From NCBI GenBank assembly GCA_043818095.1, contig JBDRGD010000082.1, positions 1-8,754 of the forward strand: a DNA stretch of 8,754 nucleotides. Reading direction: 5' to 3'. Position numbers and translations under genes: made by a program. Each line of letters starts with the position of its first letter. Position 1 is the stretch's first letter. Of the stretch, positions 6,218-8,754 are shown one piece after another. A model generated the notes under the pieces. The model was not told where the DNA came from. It worked only from the letters and a program-made list of their open reading frames with translations, and did no database searches. This stretch comes from JBDRGD01 sp043818095. GTDB lineage: Bacteria > Chloroflexota > Dehalococcoidia > Dehalococcoidales > RBG-16-60-22.

Positions 6218-7033
6218 ATGAAAGGTCTGGTCAAATACCGCGCCCGTCCCCGGTTGAGGAACCCGATCATGCTGGCGGTCTGGCCCGGCATCGGCAACGT
6301 CGCCATGATTGTCGCCAGTTACCTGAGGCGCAAGCTAGAATTCAAAGAGCTGGCGGAGATTGACGCGGCCTATTTCTTCGACCCTATCGGCGTGAGTGTC
6401 AAGAATAACCTCGTCGAGGCGCCGCAGTTCCCGCAGAGCAACTTTTATTACTGGAAAAACAAGAACGGCGAGCACGACGTCATACTTTTCATGGGGGAAG
6501 ACCAGCCCGGCAGTAAGAGCTACGAACTGGCGCATACCGTCCTCGATGCGGGGCTCAAGTTCCAGATAAGTGGCATCTACACCTGCGCCGCCGCCCTGAC
6601 CCGTATCCACCATACCGAACAGCCCCGTGTCTGGGGAGTGGCGACGAACCCCAAGCTCATCGAGGCGCTCCACGCGTTCGGCCTGGTGCAGGCGGGTAAC
6701 CTGCAGATTGCCGGCCTGAACGGACTGTTGCTGGGGGTGGCCAAGGAACGGAACGTGGATGGCGTCTGCCTGCTGGGCGAGGTGCCCCTCTATGCCACCC
6801 GCATCCCGAACCCGGTGGCCGCTCTGGCGGTGCTGGAGGTGATGGTGGACCTGCTGGAGATAAAGCTGGACCTGGCGGACATGGTGCAGATGGCGGCGGA
6901 GGCCCGGGAGAGAATCAAGCAGATGGCGGCGCAGGCGATGGGTGAGTACATCGACTTTTTTACCGAGCCCATCTGGGAGCGGAACGAGGAGGGGGAGGTC
7001 GATGACGAGGATGATGAAGCCGACCGTAACTAG
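6218..7033 (+). CDS. PAC2 family protein (proteasome-assembly-chaperone-like)
   Basis: PAC2-family proteins are related to eukaryotic and archaeal proteasome assembly chaperones; the role of the bacterial members is poorly defined. The 271-residue protein has the family pattern: AVWPGIGNVAMIVASYLRRK near the N-terminus, then LAEIDAAYFFDP, SGIYTCAAALTRIHHTEQPR, a core segment LNGLLLGVAKERNVDGVCLL, and LLGEVPLYATRIPNPVAALA followed by VLEVMVDL. The C-terminus ends in a very acidic tail (EEGEVDDEDDEADRN). No signal peptide or membrane helix is seen, so it should be cytoplasmic. It starts 35 bases after tldE and probably shares its transcript. Its place next to a cytosolic peptidase hints at protein turnover, but that is inference. 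No proteasome subunit gene is in the window. Confidence 0.88.
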   Translation: MKGLVKYRARPRLRNPIMLAVWPGIGNVAMIVASYLRRKLEFKELAEIDAAYFFDPIGVSVKNNLVEAPQFPQSNFYYWKNKNGEHDVILFMGEDQPGSKSYELAHTVLDAGLKFQISGIYTCAAALTRIHHTEQPRVWGVATNPKLIEALHAFGLVQAGNLQIAGLNGLLLGVAKERNVDGVCLLGEVPLYATRIPNPVAALAVLEVMVDLLEIKLDLADMVQMAAEARERIKQMAAQAMGEYIDFFTEPIWERNEEGEVDDEDDEADRN

Positions 7034-7055
7034 GCGCGCTGCGGCACGGACTATC

Positions 7056-7610
7056 ATGATTTCCGGTGAGAAGGTTGTTCTGCGGGCGAAGGACCTGTCC
7101 GATGCCCATGATGACTACCGGTGGCAGACGGACCTGGAGCTGGCGCACCTGGATGCCGCCCCCGTGCCCCGGGTATCCTACGCCCAGTATCTTTTAGCCT
7201 ATGCTTACCAGCTGCGTATCTCGTCACCGGAGCACCGCATCTTCGCCGTCGATACCCCGGACGGCAAGCACATCGGCAACTGCACCTATTATAATGTCGA
7301 CCGCAGAAAGCAGGAGGCCGAGGTGGGGCTGATGATCGGCGAGCGGAGCTACTGGGACCGCGGTTACGGCACGGATGTCATCAAAACGCTGGTGCGGCAC
7401 GTCTTCTCCCGGACGAAGCTGCAGCGGCTTTACCTGAAGACGCTGGATACCAACCATCGCGCGCAAAACTGCTTCACCAGGTGCGGTTTCACCGCCTTTG
7501 GCCGGAGCAATCATGACGGTTACAATTTTGTCCTCATGGAGCTGCCGCGGCAGAAGTGGCAGATTCAGCATGACCGAAAAAAGCCTTCCCGTGCAGTGGC
7601 GCGGCCGTAA
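7056..7610 (+). CDS. GNAT family N-acetyltransferase (RimJ/RimL-like)
   Basis: GNAT enzymes transfer an acetyl group from acetyl-CoA to an amine; the RimJ/RimL-like branch includes N-terminal protein acetyltransferases and antibiotic or metabolite acetyltransferases. The 184-residue protein starts with GEKVVLRAKDLSDAHDDYRW, the usual opening of this branch. The acetyl-CoA loop is seen in EVGLMIGERSYWDRGYGTDV, where DRGYGT matches the R/Q-x-x-G-x-G/A motif. The end LDTNHRAQNCFTRCGFTAFG is also typical. Substrate cannot be told from sequence. The ATG at 7056 is preferred because the domain begins there, 22 bases after the PAC2 stop. An in-frame ATG at 7002 has a stronger ribosome site (GGGGGAGG) but adds 18 basic residues and would overlap the PAC2 gene by 32 bases. 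The 3' end overlaps mtnA by 41 bases in another frame. Confidence 0.85.
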   Translation: MISGEKVVLRAKDLSDAHDDYRWQTDLELAHLDAAPVPRVSYAQYLLAYAYQLRISSPEHRIFAVDTPDGKHIGNCTYYNVDRRKQEAEVGLMIGERSYWDRGYGTDVIKTLVRHVFSRTKLQRLYLKTLDTNHRAQNCFTRCGFTAFGRSNHDGYNFVLMELPRQKWQIQHDRKKPSRAVARP

Positions 7611-8603
7611 GCTCGTCATCCTGGACCAGACCCGGCTCCCCATGGAGGAGATTTACCGGGAGTATGATGATTTCCGGCAGGTGGCGGAAGCTATCCGGTC
7701 ACTCAGGGTGAGGGGGGCCCCGGCAATCGGGGTGGCGGCGGCTTACGGGGTGGCGCTGGGCGCGCTGCAGATTCAAACCTCCGATATAAACTCTTTCCAG
7801 GAACAACTGGAAGAGGTTTTCCAGGCTATTGGCGGCACCAGGCCCACGGCGCGGAACCTTTTCTTCGTGCTGGAACGCCTGCGCGCGGCGGCGCGGACGG
7901 GTGGGGTGGGGATATAAAATCACGTCTCGTCGCGGAAGCGGAGCGCATTCACGGGGAGGAGGCGGAGGCCACGGAGCGCCTGAGCGCACACGGGGCGGCG
8001 CTTTTGGGTGACGGTTTCACCGTGCTGACCCACTGCAATACCGGTCCCCTCGCCACCACCGGCTACGGCACGGCGCTGGGGGTCATCATTAAGGCGGCGG
8101 AGCAGGGGAAAAAGATTAAGGTCATGGCGGACGAGACCCGCCCGCTGTTGCAGGGCGCGCGGCTGACGACCTGGGAACTGCAGAAGGCGGGGGTGCCCGT
8201 GACCCTGATTACGGACAGTATGGCGGGCTACTTCCTGGGCCGGGGGGAAATCGATTGCGTGATCGTGGGGGCGGACCGCATCGCCGCCAACGGCGACACC
8301 GCGAATAAAATCGGGACTTACACCGTGGCGGTGCTGGCGAAAGAAAATAATGTCCCCTTCTACGTGGCGGCGCCCATCAGCACGATTGACATAACGCTAG
8401 CTTCCGGCGAGCAAATCCCCATCGAGCAGCGGGACCCGCGGGAAGTAACCCACTTACAGGGCATCGCTATCGCCCCGGAGGGAACAGAGGCCGCCAACCC
8501 GGCTTTCGACGTGACCCCCCACCGCTACATCACCGCCATCATCACGGACAGGGGCATTGTGCGTGAGCCGTATGTTGATGGGATAAAGAAGGTTTTAGGG
8601 TAG
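7570..8603 (+). CDS. mtnA: Methylthioribose-1-phosphate isomerase (MtnA), frameshifted
   Basis: MtnA converts methylthioribose-1-phosphate to methylthioribulose-1-phosphate in the methionine salvage pathway, and belongs to the eIF-2B alpha/beta/delta-like family. The N-terminal part (7570-7917) has QWRGRKLVILDQTRLP and SLRVRGAPAIGVAAAYG. The C-terminal part has THCNTGPLATTGYGTALGV, ADETRPLLQGARLTTWEL, VGADRIAANGDTANKIGTYT, and NPAFDVTPHRYITAIITDRG. The frame breaks at the G-rich tract near 7908-7911. Adding one base there joins the parts into about 344 residues, the usual family length. The catalytic Cys and Asp then fall at 156 and 236, with the same 80-residue spacing as in Bacillus subtilis MtnA (160 and 240). 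No residues are lost at the join, so a sequence error or a very recent mutation is likely. The start ATG lies within the end of the acetyltransferase gene and has a weak ribosome site. MtnA-like ribose-1,5-bisphosphate isomerases are an alternative, but the motifs favour MtnA. Confidence 0.9.
7901..7917 (+). other. Frameshift site in mtnA
   Basis: The tract GTGGGGTGGGGATATAA carries the frame change. The upstream frame reads GTG GGG ATA TAA and stops at 7915-7917. The downstream frame begins GAT at 7911 and continues as DIKSRLVAEAERIHGEEAEA. One extra G in the final G-run restores the frame. The GGG at 7909-7911 could also re-pair one base back on identical GGG (7908-7910), so ribosomal slippage cannot be excluded. 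Confidence 0.8.
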
Positions 8604-8628
8604 GGTGTGTAACCTATCCCCCTTTGTC

Positions 8629-8674
8629 CCCCCTTCCCTTGGGGTTTTAGATAAGGGAAGGGGGAATATTTTTT
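8629..8674 (+). terminator. Rho-independent terminator after mtnA
   Basis: A perfect 12-bp inverted repeat, CCCCCTTCCCTT (8629-8640) and AAGGGAAGGGGG (8653-8664), encloses a 12-base loop. It is followed by AATATTTTTT, with six T at 8669-8674. It begins 25 bases after the mtnA stop and should end the plus-strand operon. Confidence 0.8.
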
Positions 8675-8677
8675 ATA

Positions 8678-8697
8678 AGAGGGGCTTGCGCCCCTCT
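8678..8697. repeat. Second hairpin downstream of mtnA
   Basis: An 8-bp inverted repeat, AGAGGGGC (8678-8685) and GCCCCTCT (8690-8697), encloses TTGC. No T-run follows on the plus strand. On the minus strand it is followed by a run of A rather than T, so it is not a simple second terminator. It could be part of a dispersed intergenic repeat. The remaining bases to 8754 hold no recognisable gene. Confidence 0.6.
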
Positions 8698-8754
8698 CAA
8701 TCTCTCCCCTATACTTTGGGTGAGGCTCTTCTTTACTTTGTGGTAGCTTTTTCT

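Noticed and set aside
7290..7295. TATAAT -10-like hexamer in the acetyltransferase gene
   Set aside because: No matching -35 element lies about 17 bases upstream, it encodes part of the conserved protein, and it is about 280 bases from the next gene.
8004..8603. Separate short gene starting at ATG 8004
   Set aside because: It is the C-terminal part of mtnA; conserved MtnA sequence continues upstream of this ATG in the same frame back to 7911.
8686..8715. Possible promoter TTGCGC with TATACT leading out of the right edge
   Set aside because: The -35 is poor and lies in the loop and arm of a hairpin, and no downstream gene is visible to support it.

Overview
This GC-rich window holds two divergently transcribed gene groups separated by a short regulatory region. 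It looks like bacterial chromosome from an anaerobic, Dehalococcoidia-like member of the Chloroflexota. That placement is inference from gene content and arrangement (a nuoA-B-C-D-H run with no NADH module, TldD/TldE, a PAC2-family protein, MtnA), not from a marker gene. I see no tRNA, rRNA, CRISPR array, insertion sequence or phage gene.

Left part (1-3260, minus strand): the start of a respiratory complex I operon in the order nuoA, nuoB, nuoC, nuoD, nuoH. The genes overlap or lie within 10 bp of each other, and nuoH runs off the left edge. nuoH directly follows nuoD, so the NADH-oxidising module genes nuoE, nuoF and nuoG are not in their usual place. This fits an 11-subunit type complex I that uses a donor other than NADH. 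nuoH carries an in-frame TAG near its N-terminus.

Middle (3261-3503): a divergent promoter region. An extended -10 promoter faces nuoA and a TTGACA-type promoter faces tldD. A short T-rich repeat occurs twice between them.

Right part (3504-8603, plus strand): a tightly packed run of tldD, tldE, a PAC2-family gene, a GNAT acetyltransferase gene and mtnA. TldD and TldE together form a zinc metallopeptidase. PAC2 proteins are related to proteasome-assembly chaperones. MtnA is methylthioribose-1-phosphate isomerase of the methionine salvage pathway. mtnA has a one-base frameshift in a G-rich tract, and both halves are otherwise well conserved and carry the catalytic residues.

Tail (8604-8754): a strong hairpin followed by a T-run, which should end the plus-strand operon, and a second hairpin just after it. 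No gene is visible there.

I found no clearly new system. The points most worth a second look are the two coding interruptions (nuoH amber, mtnA frameshift), the loss of a conserved acidic residue in NuoA, the D-to-H junction in the nuo operon, and the TldD/TldE-PAC2 neighbourhood.
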